Source: Shinisaurus crocodilurus (taxonomy: Eukaryota > Chordata > Lepidosauria > Squamata > Shinisauridae). From it: 64,000 nt of DNA. The DNA is taken from assembly GCA_021292165.1 (NCBI GenBank), contig CM037879.1, forward strand, positions 160,087,278 to 160,151,277, in the 5' to 3' direction. Within the stretch, counting starts at the first letter, position 1, and every line of letters begins with the position of its first letter. A program made the translations under genes and the position numbers. Positions 63,975 to 64,000 of the stretch are shown piece after piece. Below the pieces are notes generated by a model. The model saw only the letters and a program-made list of their open reading frames with translations. It did not search any database and was not told where the DNA came from.

Positions 63975-64000
63975 CAGGGCTCTCCAACCTTGGGTCCCCA
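63975..64000 (+). mobile_element. hAT MITE left end, cut by the window edge
   Basis: CAGGGCTCTCCAACCTTGGG is the start of a common reptile hAT MITE; the rest lies outside the window. Confidence 0.45.

Overview
This window looks like intergenic or intronic DNA from a non-avian reptile, most likely a squamate (lizard or snake). The evidence is the repeat mix: a Sauria-type tRNA SINE, L2 LINEs with recognisable protein remnants, CR1 3' ends, a MIR/CORE-type SINE in eight copies, an L1 with a short 5' UTR and poly-A tail, and several hAT families with clear 8-bp target-site duplications (TSDs). I found no convincing host protein-coding exon, rRNA gene, functional tRNA gene or CRISPR array. Every long open frame is either LINE or hAT coding sequence or a by-product of simple repeats or very high GC. 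I did not find a new multi-gene system; what is worth a second look is the mobile-element biology.

Layout. 1-4.8 kb: an L2 LINE split by an ERV-type LTR, a Sauria SINE, a 962-bp hAT carrying the end of its transposase, and another L2. 5-15 kb: mostly unassigned sequence with hAT MITEs, a MIR inserted into a hAT, foldback elements and 5S-rRNA-derived SINEs. 15.5-26.9 kb: LINE-rich, with an L1/Tx1-like remnant, an L1 3' end, a full-length L1 (18846-24372, perfect 18-bp TSD) and a 5'-truncated L1 on the minus strand with an unusually long 44-bp TSD. 26.9-28.4 kb: an ERV LTR interrupted between its TATA box and poly-A signal by a 976-bp, very CpG-rich hAT. 28.4-49 kb: MIRs, 5S SINEs, two further hATs with TSDs, a 219-bp tandem duplication, a GC-rich foldback hAT and two L2 elements. 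50-57 kb: paired 5S SINEs, a long TGCCTC hexamer array, a minisatellite split by a MIR and a foldback element, and a solo LTR with a 5-bp TSD. 57-64 kb: hAT MITEs, a MIR head-to-tail dimer, a Sauria SINE, microsatellites and the start of a hAT repeat cut by the window edge.

How the parts interact. The elements form donor/parasite pairs. CR1 3' ends (24693, 30973) match the tails of the eight 5S-headed SINEs, which implies CR1 machinery mobilises them. L1 supplies its own ORF1/ORF2 machinery. Autonomous hATs, represented only by the transposase fragment at 3317-3595, presumably mobilised the short hAT derivatives. Nesting gives relative ages: a MIR is younger than the hAT at 10085, the CpG-rich hAT is younger than the LTR at 26946, and the LTR at 596 is younger than the L2 around it. 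All five frameshifts seen in the two youngest L1 copies are single-base changes in homopolymer runs, so either slippage or assembly error should be considered before calling them dead.
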